Source: CAZHHH01 sp052400685
GTDB taxonomy: Bacteria; Bacteroidota; Bacteroidia; Bacteroidales; Marinilabiliaceae
Assembly: GCA_052400685.1 (NCBI GenBank)
Contig: JBQTGJ010000027.1
Length of the DNA stretch: 37,522 nt
Reading direction: 5' to 3' (one strand)
Shown here: positions 1 to 9,255 of the stretch, in pieces
Layout of the letters: each line of letters begins with the position of its first letter
Numbering within the stretch: the stretch's first letter is position 1
Program-made: the position numbers and the translations under genes
Notes under the pieces: model-generated
The model's database searches: none
What the model saw: the letters and a program-made list of their open reading frames with translations, nothing else
Told to the model about the DNA's origin: nothing

Positions 1-130
1 ACACTGCACTCACTAAACGCAAAATTTGTGTTTACTTTTTTTTGCTGTAGTGGAGCGAAGCGGATCACGAATACCTTTGAAATAAGAACCTCAATGAGTA
101 AAAAAAGTAAAAGCCCGTGCGGCTTGAGCA

Positions 131-191
131 CATAAATAAAAAACATATTTTTTACGTGATACGATGTAGCGAGACGCTACCCCGAACGGGG
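131..191 (+). repeat. Double-hairpin REP element, copy 1
   Basis: A short structured repeat also found at 8808-8867 and, without its A/T-rich left part, at 9341-9375. It carries a perfect 6-bp stem, GTAGCG/CGCTAC, around a 3-nt loop, followed by a second small palindrome, CCCCGAACGGGG. An A/T-rich stretch ending in ACGTGATACGAT precedes the stems. It lies downstream of the LytTR gene. The rest of positions 1-259 holds nothing I can call a gene. Confidence 0.7.
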
Positions 192-259
192 AATATATCT
201 TTTACCGGACAATAATAAATTTCACATCAATATTTATCGACGACATCAACCGATCCCAA

Positions 260-988
260 CTACAATTTAACATTAAACACATTCAGGACCTTCTCCTTAT
301 ACATTTTCCCAACAGGAAGTTTTACATGCCCCACTTCCAAAATATTTCCTTCTAAAGAGACAATCTCACGCGTGGCCACGATATACGATTTATGAATCCG
401 AAGAAACTGACTGTCGGGAAGCGATTCTTCCAGCTCCTTCAACGAAGCCAGAGCCGTAATTTTACCTTTTACCGTGTGAAAAGTAACATACGCCTTTTGC
501 CCTTCAATATAATGTAAATCGGAGAAATTTATTTTATAGAGCTTTCGGTCGGCTCGTATCGTAAGGTACGACTCGGCGATAGATGTCTCGGGGGAATTGG
601 GAAATTGCACATTGTCGCTGCGCGAACCCGCATCGGCCTTATCAAGAACCTTATTTACGGCCTGTAAAAAACGCTCGAATGAAAATGGCTTTAGCAAATA
701 ATCGGTCACATTCAGATTAAACCCTTCCAACGCATACTCCTGATAGGCCGTCGTAAAAATAACATCGGGCGCCTGCGAAAGGGTACGCAAAAAATCGACA
801 CCCGTAATATCAGGCATTTGAATATCCAAAAAAAGCAAGTCCACCTCTCCCGATTTTATCAAATTAATAGCCTTTAACGGCGAATTGAACTCACCCAACA
901 ACTCAAGCTGCGGTATCTTACTGATATAATTTTTCAGATACTCACGTGCCAGTCGTTCGTCGTCGATAATTAAACACTTAATACTCAT
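260..988 (-). CDS. LytTR-family response regulator
   Basis: A DNA-binding response regulator of 242 residues. Residues 1-115 are a receiver domain with the acidic pair D9/D10, phospho-acceptor D55 (LFLDIQMP), T79/T80 and K100 (LLKPF). Residues 138-240 match a LytTR DNA-binding domain (YIEGQKAYVTFHT, then FLRIHKSYIV). It presumably acts in the cytoplasm as partner of the LytS-type kinase encoded 88 bp upstream on the same strand. The short gap contains a good Bacteroidota promoter (1030-1059), so it may also be transcribed alone. The divergent efflux operon next door is a plausible target, but this is inference from position only. Confidence 0.93.
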   Translation of the reverse strand: MSIKCLIIDDERLAREYLKNYISKIPQLELLGEFNSPLKAINLIKSGEVDLLFLDIQMPDITGVDFLRTLSQAPDVIFTTAYQEYALEGFNLNVTDYLLKPFSFERFLQAVNKVLDKADAGSRSDNVQFPNSPETSIAESYLTIRADRKLYKINFSDLHYIEGQKAYVTFHTVKGKITALASLKELEESLPDSQFLRIHKSYIVATREIVSLEGNILEVGHVKLPVGKMYKEKVLNVFNVKL

Positions 989-1029
989 TTCCGGGACCCA
1001 TTAATTTACAATCATGTAACGATACAAGA

Positions 1030-1059
1030 CAAATATAGAATGTATCAATCGTATAACAA
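1030..1059 (-). promoter_or_regulatory. Bacteroidota-type promoter of the response regulator
   Basis: On the minus strand a perfect -7 box, TATATTTG (plus positions 1030-1037), is preceded by TTG (1057-1059) with a 19-nt spacer. It sits 42 nt upstream of the LytTR start codon, so the regulator can be expressed independently of the kinase. Confidence 0.5.
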
Positions 1060-1076
1060 GATAATCAGCCAAAACA

Positions 1077-2084
1077 TTACACCATAATACTCAGCTCAAC
1101 ATTAAACTTATCGCCGCTTTCGTTAATGGTAAGCACATGGTTCTGCGGGTAAATAATTTTTAACCGGTGCTTCACATTTTTAATTCCCAATCCGCTTCCC
1201 GGCTTGGGCTTATTATTTTCCGGCACACTATTCTCAATGGCAAAAGTTAATTTTCCCGCTTCATTTTTAATCAAAATATTTACATAAGCCTCTTCAATCT
1301 CCTCAATACGACTATATTTAAAGGCATTTTCAAGAAAAGGGATAAACAGCATGGGTGCTATTTCAATACTTCCATAACCCAAATCGGTTTGCAAACTAAT
1401 ATTTTGGATGTAAGAAGATTTCATTTGCTGAAAAGCATTAAAATTTTCGATATATCTGATTTCAGACGTCACCGCTACACGATCCTTGCTGCAATCATAA
1501 AACACATACCGCAGCATTTCCGACAATTTCAACACACTCTCGGGCGCATTGGCCGATTGCATATATGTTAATGAATAGATGTTATTCAGCGCATTAAATA
1601 TAAAATGCGGATTAATTTGAGCTTTTAATAACTGAAGCTCTGTTTTTAATTTTTCCTCCGTTAATAACTTTTCATTTTCTTTTAAGCGATTGGTCTGCTC
1701 AATTAATTGAATGGAAGTACCCACAATAAATATAAATACAACCGACATCAGCCTTCTCACATAATGAAATAAAATAGGCGGTTCACTGGACCAATGCTTC
1801 ATATGAGGACCTATCACAGTCACATCAAAACCGAAAATCAAACCTGAGTAGAGAATGATAGCCAGTAAAGAAATCAGAACATAAAGCCAGCCCCTACTAT
1901 AATATTTTGCGAATAAATACTTTACCGTGATGAGATAAAAAGCCAGTAAGAAAGCAGTCTCGAAGACTGAACTGATGGCAGCAAACCCTGTTGTTTGAAA
2001 ATAATTTGACATACTAAAGAAAAAAGTATAGAGTGCCAGCCACCCGATACTTTGTATCCATATATTTCGTCTTCTGTAATTCAT
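1077..2084 (-). CDS. LytS-type sensor histidine kinase
   Basis: A 335-residue membrane histidine kinase of the His_kinase/LytS (YehU-like) family. Residues 1-130 hold about four hydrophobic segments (roughly 10-28, 38-58, 65-88, 112-127) with no evident large sensor domain. A short coiled coil (131-152) leads to the phospho-acceptor motif NPHFIFNALNN with H160. The ATPase domain shows the N-box LENAFKYS (N253) and the G-box GSGLGIKNVKHRL (297-309). It should phosphorylate the LytTR regulator downstream. The gene points away from the efflux operon, separated by a 513-bp region with promoter and hairpin repeats. The stimulus cannot be read from sequence. Confidence 0.93.
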   Translation of the reverse strand: MNYRRRNIWIQSIGWLALYTFFFSMSNYFQTTGFAAISSVFETAFLLAFYLITVKYLFAKYYSRGWLYVLISLLAIILYSGLIFGFDVTVIGPHMKHWSSEPPILFHYVRRLMSVVFIFIVGTSIQLIEQTNRLKENEKLLTEEKLKTELQLLKAQINPHFIFNALNNIYSLTYMQSANAPESVLKLSEMLRYVFYDCSKDRVAVTSEIRYIENFNAFQQMKSSYIQNISLQTDLGYGSIEIAPMLFIPFLENAFKYSRIEEIEEAYVNILIKNEAGKLTFAIENSVPENNKPKPGSGLGIKNVKHRLKIIYPQNHVLTINESGDKFNVELSIMV

Positions 2085-2255
2085 CGTCCTAATTTTCAGC
2101 TAAAGTATCAATGCTTTTAAAGCCCTTAAAAATTTATAAACAAACGAATACGCCACAGCAATCAACAACCTGATTAACCTCATCATCATCAAATATTGAC
2201 AACATGAGACGAATCCGAATGTTGGTCTATAAACAGAGCCCTTTGGTTCATTAAG

Positions 2256-2288
2256 TTGCAGTAACGTGATCTAAAACCGCTATTTTTG
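2256..2288 (+). promoter_or_regulatory. Candidate promoter of the efflux operon
   Basis: The -7 box TATTTTTG (2281-2288) fits TAnnTTTG and is preceded by TTG at 2256-2258 with a 22-nt spacer. If used, the transcript has a leader of about 300 nt that contains both hairpin repeats before the adaptor start codon. No other good match was seen in 2085-2597. Confidence 0.4.
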
Positions 2289-2414
2289 TGTCATATTATA
2301 AAAAACTCAAATCAATAAAAAACAGGGAGGATGAAACAACCATGTTTGCCGAAAATTACAATTATCATTAGCAGACATAAAAATGCCATTCACTTTTAAC
2401 AAACAAATTATAAT

Positions 2415-2600
2415 CATATGAAACGAGCCATGAGTGTAATCTCTCACACAAGTGGATGATTATCCGGCGAGTTCCATATGGCAACTTAAAGACAAATTAT
2501 AAACATATGAAACGAGCCATGGGAGTTACTTCACACACAGGGGGGATGATTAAGCTAGGCGAGTTCCATATGACCTTAACAAACAAATTATAAACATATG
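2415..2600 (+). repeat. Start-codon hairpin repeat array, two units (2415-2480, 2504-2572)
   Basis: Two tandem imperfect palindromes begin CATATGAAACGAGCC and end GGCGAGTTCCATATG, with an ACACA-containing centre. Each is followed by a 22-23 nt spacer ending in ACAAATTATAAA. The spacer after the second unit runs into CATATG at 2595-2600, whose ATG (2598) is the adaptor start codon. The stretch before unit 1 (TTAACAAACAAATTATAATC) nearly equals the one before the gene (TTAACAAACAAATTATAAAC). This suggests the units arose by duplication or insertion at the native leader. Confidence 0.85.
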
Positions 2601-3710
2601 AAAAGAACATTTATTTATGGTGGGATCAGTGTTGTATTAATCGGATTGGCAGTAGGTTTTGCAACATATTCAATCAACACCAAACCTGTTCCAAAAAAGG
2701 ACAATAAAAAAGCCACCACGCTTTATGTAAAAACATCAAAAGTGAGTCTGACTCAGACAGCATCCGATATGAAATACCGGGGCCGGGTTACGGCTTTCGA
2801 TAACGTGTCGCTGGGTGCCGAAATGCAGGGGAAGATTATGCAGGGAGATGTACGCTTCAAAGCCGGCGAAAAATTCAGAAAAAACGATTTGTTAGTCAAA
2901 ATATACAGCGAAAACGTTAAGGCTGCGCTTAAATCAGATATTAGTTCTTTTTTACAGACGCTCTCGAAAATATTGCCGGATATAAAAGTGGACTACAGCG
3001 AGGAATACGACAAATGGTTCACCTTTTTCAATGCCATTGATGTAGATAAACCATTGCCCCAACTACCTCCCATAAACTCCAATAAAGAAAAAATATTTTT
3101 AGCCGCCAACAATGTTTTGTCCGGTTATTACACACTGCTGCAACAGGAAATTAACCTCAGTCGTTATGCCATTTATGCACCCTTTACCGGCAGCTTCAAA
3201 TCCGTCAATAAAGAAATTGGCGCTGTGGCAACCCCTGGCGCCGAACTGGCCACCATTATCCGTTCCGACAAATTAGAAATTATTGTGCCGGTTTTCCCGG
3301 CCGACCTTAAATGGATACACAAAGGCGATAAAGTGAAGATAGCCAAACAAAACGGCCTCACAAAAACGGCTTCGGTATCACGCATATCCCAATTTGTGGA
3401 CGAAGCAACACAGTCGGTAAATGTGTACCTCACCTATCAGCCAAATGAAGATTCATCCTTTTTGGAAGGCGAATATGTGGATGCTATATTTACTGGTGTG
3501 GCATTAAACGGGTTTGAAATTCCGCGTGAAGCATTGGTGGACAAATCGTTTGTGTACGAACTAAACAACGACAAACTGGTTAAAATCCCGGTGAATATTC
3601 TTCGTCAGCTCAACGACTCATATATTATTGCGGGTATCGACTCCAATAAGGTTATCGTAACCGAATCGCTATCAGGAATCAATGATAACATCACCTATTT
3701 AGCCCGCTAA
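2598..3710 (+). CDS. RND efflux periplasmic adaptor (HlyD/MFP family)
   Basis: A membrane-fusion protein of 370 residues that would link the RND pump to the outer-membrane channel. An N-terminal hydrophobic anchor spans residues 5-25. The biotinyl-lipoyl-like half-motifs are visible as GRVTAFDNVSLGAEMQGKI (62-80) and the returning strand YAIYAPFTGSFKSVNKEIG (191-209). The alpha-hairpin between them is short, and a beta-barrel region follows (about 220-300). The start at 2598 lies inside the terminal CATATG of a hairpin repeat. It is followed 18 bp later by the pump gene, so the two are cotranscribed. Substrate cannot be predicted. Confidence 0.92.
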   Translation: MKRTFIYGGISVVLIGLAVGFATYSINTKPVPKKDNKKATTLYVKTSKVSLTQTASDMKYRGRVTAFDNVSLGAEMQGKIMQGDVRFKAGEKFRKNDLLVKIYSENVKAALKSDISSFLQTLSKILPDIKVDYSEEYDKWFTFFNAIDVDKPLPQLPPINSNKEKIFLAANNVLSGYYTLLQQEINLSRYAIYAPFTGSFKSVNKEIGAVATPGAELATIIRSDKLEIIVPVFPADLKWIHKGDKVKIAKQNGLTKTASVSRISQFVDEATQSVNVYLTYQPNEDSSFLEGEYVDAIFTGVALNGFEIPREALVDKSFVYELNNDKLVKIPVNILRQLNDSYIIAGIDSNKVIVTESLSGINDNITYLAR

Positions 3711-3728
3711 TAAAATCAAAATCAGAAA

Positions 3729-6700
3729 ATGAAAAACGTAATATCACTGTTTGTAAAATATCCGTTTTACGGAAAAATGGTCATTCTGGTTCTCATATTG
3801 CTGGGGGGCATTTCGTTGTTGCACATGCGTAAAGCAACCTTTCCGCTGGTAGAATCCAAAGTAATCAATGTTTCGGTTTCCTATCCCGGGGCTACACCCA
3901 AAGAGATGGATGAAGGGGTTACCGCACTCATTGAAAACAGCATCCGTGGCATATCAGGCATCAAAGAATTTACCTCCAAATCGAATGAAGGAAACTCTCA
4001 GGTAACCGTAACGGCACTGAATGGCTACGATATGGATGAGTTACTGTCGGATGTTAAGAATGCCGTTGATGGAATATCCAATTTCCCCTCCGGTGCCGAA
4101 CGTCCCATCGTTGCAAAAAACAGAGCCAAAGATATTGCCATGTTCATGTCGCTGACCTCAAAATCCAATGATTTGCTGGAATTGAACAGCATGGCCAATC
4201 GAATTGAGGACGACTTGTTAGCCACGGGTAAAATTTCTCAAATCACAATTCATGGTGTCCCCAGCAACCTGGAACTGGCCATTGAATTGAATGAGACTCA
4301 GATGCGCAGATACGATTTAACATTTAGTGAAATACAAAGCGCCATAACAGCCAACAATGTCGACCTGGCGGGTGGAACCATCAGAAACCCGCGCGAACAA
4401 ATTAAAATACTAAGCAGAAACCGCTCTATATCGCCCGACCACATCAAACAAATTGTCGTTAAAGCAAATGTTAACGGACAACTCATTACCGTCGGCGATA
4501 TTGCCACCGTAAAACTGCAAACGCCCGAGGATCCAAGTAATGGCTATGTCGATAAAAAACCGACCGTTACGTTTATGATTCAAAAGCTTGCCACCGAAGA
4601 TCTGGAAGCGATTTCAAACATCTTAAACGATTATATAAAAGAATTTAACGCCACACACGACAACTTTAAGATGGCGGTTAAGATGGATTTTTTAACCATG
4701 ATAGATGGTCAGCTGTCCATTCTTATCGGCAACGGCATTCTGGGTGTTGTATTGGTCATCCTATTGCTGTCTCTCCTCTTGAATATTCGTCTGTCGCTAT
4801 GGGTCGCATGGGGTATACCCGCTTCATTTCTGGGGATGTTCATCATGGCCAACCTGTTTGGCATAACCATCAACATGATCAGTCTGTTCGGAATGATCCT
4901 GATCATCGGGATTCTGGTGGATGACGGCGTTGTTATAGGCGAAAACGTATTTACGCACTTCGAGATGGGCAAGTCGCCGCGCCGCGCTGCTATTGATGGC
5001 ACGCTTGAAGTTCTGCCCGCCGTGTTCACCTCGGCAACCACCACCATGATTGCATTTATGCCCCTGTTTTTTATTGAGGGACAAATGGAAATGATGTACG
5101 AGATGGCATTTGTGGTTGTGGCTTGTCTGGTCTTCTCGCTGTTCGAAGCCATGTTTGTATTGCCCGGCCATTTGGCCACGCCTAAAGTGTTAAAACCTCA
5201 CAACAATAAATCGGCGTACGGACGGTTACGTGATAAACTCGACAAATACATCATTGGCATTCGCAACAAAATTTATGTTCCCTTTTTATCCTGGATTTTA
5301 AGTCACAAGGGACTCACATTATCAAGCGTTACGGCCATTATCATCATAACAGTAGGACTGGTTGGTGGCGGAAAAATCAAATTTACGTTCTTCCCGGCGG
5401 CGCCGTCTGATATGTTTACCATCGACCTGGCTCTTAAACCGGGAATAAACGAAGAGATTACCAAGCAAAAACTGTTTTATATTGAAGATAAAGCCTGGGA
5501 AGTGAATGCCGAATTGATGGAAGAAAATGGCGATACCATCCCATATATCTCATCCATGAGCATCGGCATGGGCCGGTCGTTCAACAACACCGAAACAGGA
5601 ACCAATGCGGGTATGATACGCGTATTCCTGAACCCTCTGGAAGATACGCAGGTGTCCGACGAGCTGTTAAAACGTAAAATTGCCGCTAAAATAGGAAATA
5701 TCCCCGAAGCCTATAAATTCGCCGTGGGCGCATCAAACCGTTTCGGGGCCCCGGTATCCATTAGTCTGTTGGGTTACGACTACGACGACCTGGAAGCGGC
5801 CAAAGATGAATTGGAAGCCCAACTGGCTAAAATGCCGGCTCTCTTTAATATTACCGATAACGGCCAGATTGGAAGTCAGGAATTACGTCTGAAACTTAAA
5901 CCGGAAGCCTATGCCCTGGGACTAACAAGCCAATCGTTGATGGCCGAAGTGCGTCAGGGATTTTATGGCGCCTTATCACAACGCATACAAAACGGGAAAG
6001 ATGAAATATGGGTGTACGTAAGGTACTCGCTAAGCAACCGTCAAAATTTTGGCCAGCTGGAAAATATGTTGATTCACACGCCAAAGGGTGATTTTCCGCT
6101 GGGTAGAGTCGCCGACATAAGCACGGCCCGAAGTCTGAGTACCATCAACCATTTCAATGGCAAACGTGAAATACGGGTAGATGCCTATCAAAAAGACCAA
6201 AGCCAGTCGGTACCCGATATTTTGAGCTACATTGAATCCGAAATTTTGCCGGCAATCTCGAAAAATCATCCCGACATAACTTATATGCAGCAGGGACAGC
6301 AAAAAGATACCAATGAACAAAAAGACAGTATGGTTCTTTATTTTGGCCTGGCATTTCTGGTCATCGTCCTCATCATCATGATTTATTTCAAATCATTCAT
6401 TCAGGGTATGCTGGTCACGGCTATGATTCCGCTGGGCCTGGTTGGGGCCATTTGGGGCCATGCCATACATGGACAAGCCATCTCAATGATGAGTCTTTGG
6501 GGTATGGTCGCCTTGTCGGGTGTTATTATAAATGATGCCATCGTCTTTTTGGCCAAATACAATCAGAACTTAGAGAAAGGCATGAAAATCATTAATGCCG
6601 TTAAAGATGCCGGCAGTTCCCGTTTCAGAGCCATCCTGTTAACCACCATAACAACAACAGCCGGGTTAATGCCTTTAATACTCGAAAACAGCCCCGACGC

Positions 6701-6929
6701 ACGAATGCTCATACCGATGGCCATTTCATTGGCTTACGGCATCTTGTTCGGAACGGTGTTTATCCTAATTATTTTACCGGTATTAGTCGTTCTGGCAAAC
6801 AGAATTGTTTACGCCGTTAAGAAATGGCATTCCGATGAAACGTTTGAACCCGAAGAGGTCGAAACAGCCGTCATCAATGCAAAAATTGAAGCAACACTTA
6901 TGGCAAATATGGCGAAGAAGTTTGATTAA
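3729..6929 (+). CDS. RND-family inner-membrane efflux pump (AcrB/HAE-like)
   Basis: A proton-driven transporter of 1066 residues, the usual RND length, with two repeats of a membrane helix, a large periplasmic loop and five further helices. TM1 lies at about 10-30. Periplasmic porter motifs such as VSYPGATPKEMDEGV follow. TM4 carries the acidic pair D398/D399 (GILVDDGVVIGEN) of the proton relay. In TM10 the motif reads GVIINDAIVFLAKYN, with N935 where AcrB has an essential lysine, a variant relay (see findings). It is encoded between the adaptor and, after 418 bp, the TolC-like channel. The C-terminal tail is cytoplasmic and acidic. Confidence 0.95.
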   Translation: MKNVISLFVKYPFYGKMVILVLILLGGISLLHMRKATFPLVESKVINVSVSYPGATPKEMDEGVTALIENSIRGISGIKEFTSKSNEGNSQVTVTALNGYDMDELLSDVKNAVDGISNFPSGAERPIVAKNRAKDIAMFMSLTSKSNDLLELNSMANRIEDDLLATGKISQITIHGVPSNLELAIELNETQMRRYDLTFSEIQSAITANNVDLAGGTIRNPREQIKILSRNRSISPDHIKQIVVKANVNGQLITVGDIATVKLQTPEDPSNGYVDKKPTVTFMIQKLATEDLEAISNILNDYIKEFNATHDNFKMAVKMDFLTMIDGQLSILIGNGILGVVLVILLLSLLLNIRLSLWVAWGIPASFLGMFIMANLFGITINMISLFGMILIIGILVDDGVVIGENVFTHFEMGKSPRRAAIDGTLEVLPAVFTSATTTMIAFMPLFFIEGQMEMMYEMAFVVVACLVFSLFEAMFVLPGHLATPKVLKPHNNKSAYGRLRDKLDKYIIGIRNKIYVPFLSWILSHKGLTLSSVTAIIIITVGLVGGGKIKFTFFPAAPSDMFTIDLALKPGINEEITKQKLFYIEDKAWEVNAELMEENGDTIPYISSMSIGMGRSFNNTETGTNAGMIRVFLNPLEDTQVSDELLKRKIAAKIGNIPEAYKFAVGASNRFGAPVSISLLGYDYDDLEAAKDELEAQLAKMPALFNITDNGQIGSQELRLKLKPEAYALGLTSQSLMAEVRQGFYGALSQRIQNGKDEIWVYVRYSLSNRQNFGQLENMLIHTPKGDFPLGRVADISTARSLSTINHFNGKREIRVDAYQKDQSQSVPDILSYIESEILPAISKNHPDITYMQQGQQKDTNEQKDSMVLYFGLAFLVIVLIIMIYFKSFIQGMLVTAMIPLGLVGAIWGHAIHGQAISMMSLWGMVALSGVIINDAIVFLAKYNQNLEKGMKIINAVKDAGSSRFRAILLTTITTTAGLMPLILENSPDARMLIPMAISLAYGILFGTVFILIILPVLVVLANRIVYAVKKWHSDETFEPEEVETAVINAKIEATLMANMAKKFD

Positions 6930-6969
6930 AAACAGAGCGTTTCAGTCACTGAGTGTCTCATCACAAAAA

Positions 6970-7011
6970 CGCCGGCCATCGCACTGTTGCGAAACAAGCC
7001 GTTGGCCGGCG
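6970..7011 (+). other. Nested hairpin downstream of the RND gene
   Basis: The arms CGCCGGCCA (6970-6978) and TGGCCGGCG (7003-7011) pair perfectly over 9 bp. The interior contains a second hairpin, TCGCA/TGCGA, around CTGT. No U-run follows, so it is not a classical terminator. It could stabilise the 3' end of the upstream message or attenuate read-through into the TolC-like gene. Confidence 0.5.
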
Positions 7012-7064
7012 GATTTGCTTCAACAACAAGTAATATCGTAATAGGATAACTTATTATGGTTTAA

Positions 7065-7350
7065 AAAATGAAACGAGCCATGGGAATTATTTCACACACA
7101 GAAGTATGATTATCCCGGCGAGTTTCATATGACAACTGAAAAACAAATTATAATCATATGAAACGAACATGAATTTTAGCATTCTAAAATACACACAGTA
7201 GAATGATTAAAATTCATCGAGAGTTCCATATGACCATTGAAAGATAAATTTAAACATATGAAACGAGCCATGGGAATTGATTCACACACAGAAGTATGAT
7301 TGTCCCGGCGAGTTCCATATGACAACTGAAAAACAAATTATAATCATATG
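7065..7350 (+). repeat. Start-codon hairpin repeat array, three units (7065-7131, 7155-7232, 7255-7321)
   Basis: Three tandem units of the CATATG-bounded hairpin fill the gap before the TolC-like gene. Units 1 and 3 are the short GAGCCATG type. Unit 2 is a 78-bp variant in which the inner stem is replaced by ATGAATTTTA/TAAAATTCAT plus CATTCT/AGAATG, while the ACACACAG loop and the GAGTTCCATATG end are kept. The spacer after unit 3 leads into CATATG at 7345-7350, which supplies the start codon at 7348. The unit 2-3 order recurs inverted at 15109-15275. Confidence 0.87.
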
Positions 7351-8640
7351 AAAGAATCTGTAACACTTATATCACTTTTTCTATGTCTGGGGATTAGCCA
7401 GGCACAGGAAAAACTCTCTCTATTCGAGGCTATAAATCTTGGTTTACAAAATAACTACGATTTACAAGTACAAAATAATTCAAAAGAAATTGCAGGTATT
7501 AACAACACATGGGGTAACACCAGCATAATGCCCAGTGTGAGTTTTAATGCCACCGGCCGCGAAAATTATAATTACAACGACAATGAAAATTATCGCCAGC
7601 AAACCATAACGCCCGACTTAAGTCTTGACTGGGTTATTTTCAACGGCTTTTCGGCCCGTATCAATAAAAGGAAATATGAGGAGCTGGAACAGCAATCCGA
7701 AGGCAATACCGTTGTGTTGGTCGAAAGTACGATTCAGGACATAATCATGGCTTACAATAACTGTCTGGTGCAAAAAGAACTGGCCGATGTTTATCAGAAG
7801 CTGGCCGATTTGTCCAAAGACCGCTATGACCGAATGCTCAACAGTCAGGCCATTGGCGCAAGTACCACCTACGAAGGGTTACAGGCCAAAGTGTCGATGT
7901 TGGAGGACAAATCAAATTTTCTTCAACAAAAGGTAAACTACGATAATGCCATACGAACCCTTAATTATTTATTGGCTGTTGACAACGACGCACAATGGGA
8001 TTTTACAACTGCTTTAACAGCCGATACGCCCGACTATAATCTGGAAAGCTTATCGGAAAAATTAGGGCAAAACAATCAGACCCTAAAAAACCAATATCTT
8101 TATCAAAGCATCGTGGCAAAAGAAACCGCGCTGGCCAAAAGTGCCTATTCGCCTAAACTAACCGCCAATTCAGGAATTAGCCATACCGATTTTGGTCAGT
8201 ATTATTCCGGATCAACGGCCGACGTAAGCCAGAACTATTCCGATGTATATGTAGGCTTAACACTCTCGCTCAATATTTTTAATGGCGGCACACGCAAACG
8301 GAGCCTTCAAATCGCAAAAATAAATGAAGAAACAGCGCAGGTGCAAACCACGCAAATGGAACACAGCCTGAAAAATCAGTTGCTGCAAATGTATAGCAAC
8401 TACCAGGTTCAAAAAACGGTGTATCAACTCACACTCCAACAAGAAGAGGCCGCCAGACTCAATTTAGAATTGTCGGCCGAGAAACTCGATAACGGCTCAA
8501 TAAATTCATTTAACTACCGCGATGTACAAATAGCTTACATGAATGCAGCCGTCTCAAAATTACGCGCCATCTATAACCTGGTGCAATCCAATACCGATCT
8601 GCAAAGAATTACCGGTGGCATCATTAACGAATATAAATAA
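7348..8640 (+). CDS. TolC-family outer-membrane efflux channel
   Basis: A 430-residue outer-membrane factor. The N-terminus is a signal peptide (ISLFLCLGISQAQ, cleavage near residue 20). The mature protein starts KLSLFEAINLGLQNNYDLQV, typical of the first OEP repeat. A second OEP half follows from about residue 235, with long alpha-helical stretches and the strand VYVGLTLSLNIFNGGTRKRS. It would form the exit duct for the adaptor and pump encoded upstream. The start codon is contributed by the hairpin repeat array. The 418-bp gap to the pump gene is filled by hairpins, so its expression may be set separately from the pump. Confidence 0.93.
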   Translation: MKESVTLISLFLCLGISQAQEKLSLFEAINLGLQNNYDLQVQNNSKEIAGINNTWGNTSIMPSVSFNATGRENYNYNDNENYRQQTITPDLSLDWVIFNGFSARINKRKYEELEQQSEGNTVVLVESTIQDIIMAYNNCLVQKELADVYQKLADLSKDRYDRMLNSQAIGASTTYEGLQAKVSMLEDKSNFLQQKVNYDNAIRTLNYLLAVDNDAQWDFTTALTADTPDYNLESLSEKLGQNNQTLKNQYLYQSIVAKETALAKSAYSPKLTANSGISHTDFGQYYSGSTADVSQNYSDVYVGLTLSLNIFNGGTRKRSLQIAKINEETAQVQTTQMEHSLKNQLLQMYSNYQVQKTVYQLTLQQEEAARLNLELSAEKLDNGSINSFNYRDVQIAYMNAAVSKLRAIYNLVQSNTDLQRITGGIINEYK

Positions 8641-8771
8641 TTTGGCGTCGGGTTATTTTTTAATTTTTCTCATTACAAATCATTGGTGTCCGATTAAAAT
8701 TTAGGAAAATACTTAAAACCCTATTTTAATGAGGGTACCAGGTCTTTTAAGGCACATTTGGGTTGCTATCC

Positions 8772-8808
8772 GCCTCAAGGAATTTTTTAAACGGAAATTC
8801 CTTGAGGC
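8772..8808 (+). terminator. Perfect 14-bp hairpin after the TolC-like gene
   Basis: The arms GCCTCAAGGAATTT and AAATTCCTTGAGGC form a perfect 14-bp stem with a 9-nt loop, about 130 bp after the TolC-like stop. There is no U-run, so termination is uncertain. It abuts the next double-hairpin REP copy. A similar but decayed right half (GGAAATTTCCTGAGGCGG) occurs near 22400, so it may be a dispersed repeat instead. Confidence 0.4.
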
Positions 8809-8867
8809 ATAAATGAAAAATATGTTTTTTACGTGATACGATGTAGCGAGACGCTACGCCGAACGGG
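8808..8867 (+). repeat. Double-hairpin REP element, copy 2
   Basis: Nearly identical to 131-191 over about 60 bp, including the A/T-rich left part, ACGTGATACGAT and the GTAGCG/CGCTAC stem. The second palindrome is imperfect here (GCCGAACGGG). It lies in the 985-bp gene-free stretch 8641-9625, which also holds the 22-bp array (8999-9255), REP copy 3 and a long-hairpin MITE. I see no convincing gene in that stretch. Confidence 0.7.
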
Positions 8868-8998
8868 ATAACGACACTCAAACACATTAATAATCACCGG
8901 AGCCATCATCGATGCCGCAGTGTAAAGACGCACAGCCGTACGTCTCCATATTGCCGCCAGTGCGGAAGGAAGCCGTCGTTAAATACGCCGGGGAACGG

Positions 8999-9255
8999 GG
9001 TGAGTCAGTCATCTGGCCTTAGAATCTTTCACATTGAATGCACAACCTAATGTGGTTTCGTCGAGGTCTTGATGTCGTTTTGGCGAAGTCTTGATATCGT
9101 CGCGGTGAAGTCTTGATGTCGTTTTGGCGAAGTCTTGATCTCGTTGTGGCGAAGTCTTGATCTCGCTGCGGCGAAGTCTTGATCTCGTTACGACGAAGTC
9201 CTGATGTGGCTGCGGCGAGGTCTTGATCTCGTTTCTTACGTCGGTTGGAATGACT
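8999..9255 (+). repeat. 22-bp tandem repeat element with conserved ends, copy 1 (8 units)
   Basis: About eight degenerate 22-bp units (core GAAGTCTTGATNTCG) run from 9061 to 9237. The flanks match those of the array at 19022-19345 in inverted orientation. On the left are GGTGAGTC-GTCA-CTG-CC and TTTCACATTGAATGCA. On the right is TTTCT-ACG-CGG-TGGAATGAC-GCT. The shared ends mark a defined element, not a chance microsatellite. No start-to-stop frame runs through copy 1. Confidence 0.8.

Noticed and set aside
2418..2460. Short leader peptide (MKRAM...) encoded by the hairpin units
   Set aside because: The frame ends at different points, or after four codons, in different units, so no peptide is conserved.
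4709..5179. Two long antisense frames inside the RND pump gene
   Set aside because: These are shadow frames of a clearly coding region with no domain features of their own.
9061..9237. CRISPR array
   Set aside because: The units are contiguous 22-bp tandem repeats with no unique spacers, and no cas genes are present.
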